A DNA stretch of 64,000 nucleotides, taken from assembly GCF_003945595.2 (NCBI RefSeq), contig NW_024104118.1, forward strand, positions 124,001 to 188,000. Reading direction: 5' to 3'. This DNA comes from Pipra filicauda. Lineage: Eukaryota > Chordata > Aves > Passeriformes > Pipridae. How positions within the stretch are numbered: the stretch's first letter is position 1; each line of letters begins with the position of its first letter. The notes under the pieces are model-generated. The model searched no databases. It was not told the DNA's origin and was given only the letters and a program-made list of their open reading frames with translations. Shown here piece after piece: positions 63,713-64,000 of the stretch. A program made the translations under genes and the position numbers.

Positions 63713-64000
63713 AAGTCAGGAGTTTCTGAGTACCCCCATCCTCAGGAGAAGGTCTTCCAGCCCTCTGGCTGTATCCAAGCCCCAAAGCGGGATGCTTGAA
63801 GCATCACAGCCAGTCATTCCAGAAGTTTTGGGGCAGAGCTGGACCCTGATCCCAAAGCAACAACGGCAAAGGTGTTTTGCTCCAGATGAAAGCCTGGAGA
63901 GCTGCTCCCAGCTGTGGGAAAGGGGATGAAGGAGCTTGTTCCTCCCCAGCCTGCTCCTCATCCTCACCCTCTGCCCTGATGTCTCCCGCCAGCTCCATCG

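Overview
The window looks like avian nuclear DNA. It is GC-rich, its genes have short introns, and it carries about a dozen short 5'-truncated copies of the CR1 LINE, whose 3' ends read like 'cccttccaacccaaaccattctatgatt'-type sequence. It also holds several minisatellites. Gene order is ISLR(+) - STRA6(-) - CCDC33(+), the order known for human 15q24. CR1 elements also occur in crocodilians and turtles, so 'bird' is likely but not proven, and I cannot name the species.

Layout: (1) 1-892 is the 3' part of ISLR, a GPI-type LRR/Ig protein, followed by its 3'UTR and a C-rich minisatellite. (2) 4.93-17.14 kb is a complete STRA6 (retinol-binding-protein receptor) on the minus strand. I placed 17 coding exons by GT/AG sites and reading phase. 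They join into 1974 nt, an open frame of 657 codons plus stop. A TATA-like/CpG-rich segment near 17.35 kb and a candidate noncoding exon near 21.63 kb may serve its 5' end. (3) 17.2-26.2 kb is intergenic, with CR1 pieces and AT-rich islands. (4) 26.19-55.51 kb holds the first 14 coding exons of CCDC33 on the plus strand (2016 nt, 672 codons, all phases matching). They encode C2-like domains. The coiled-coil part that names the protein is not visible and should lie beyond the right edge. Its large introns contain minisatellites, CR1 copies, an orphan CpG-rich block near 54.1-54.5 kb and several AT-rich, conserved-looking islands. (5) 55.5-64 kb has no exon I can recognise. It is dominated by a roughly 1.2-kb GA-rich minisatellite at 57.86-59.06 kb.

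The three genes do not form an operon or pathway. ISLR is a mesenchymal surface protein, STRA6 imports vitamin A from plasma RBP4, and CCDC33 is a testis/cilia-associated C2/coiled-coil protein. No prokaryotic features, tRNA, rRNA or CRISPR were seen. The most interesting points are in STRA6. Two of the three residues reported as essential for RBP binding in mammalian STRA6 appear substituted. The exon 1/exon 2 junction also forces a choice between an in-frame 31-nt microexon and a longer, more conserved-looking exon that is out of frame by one base.
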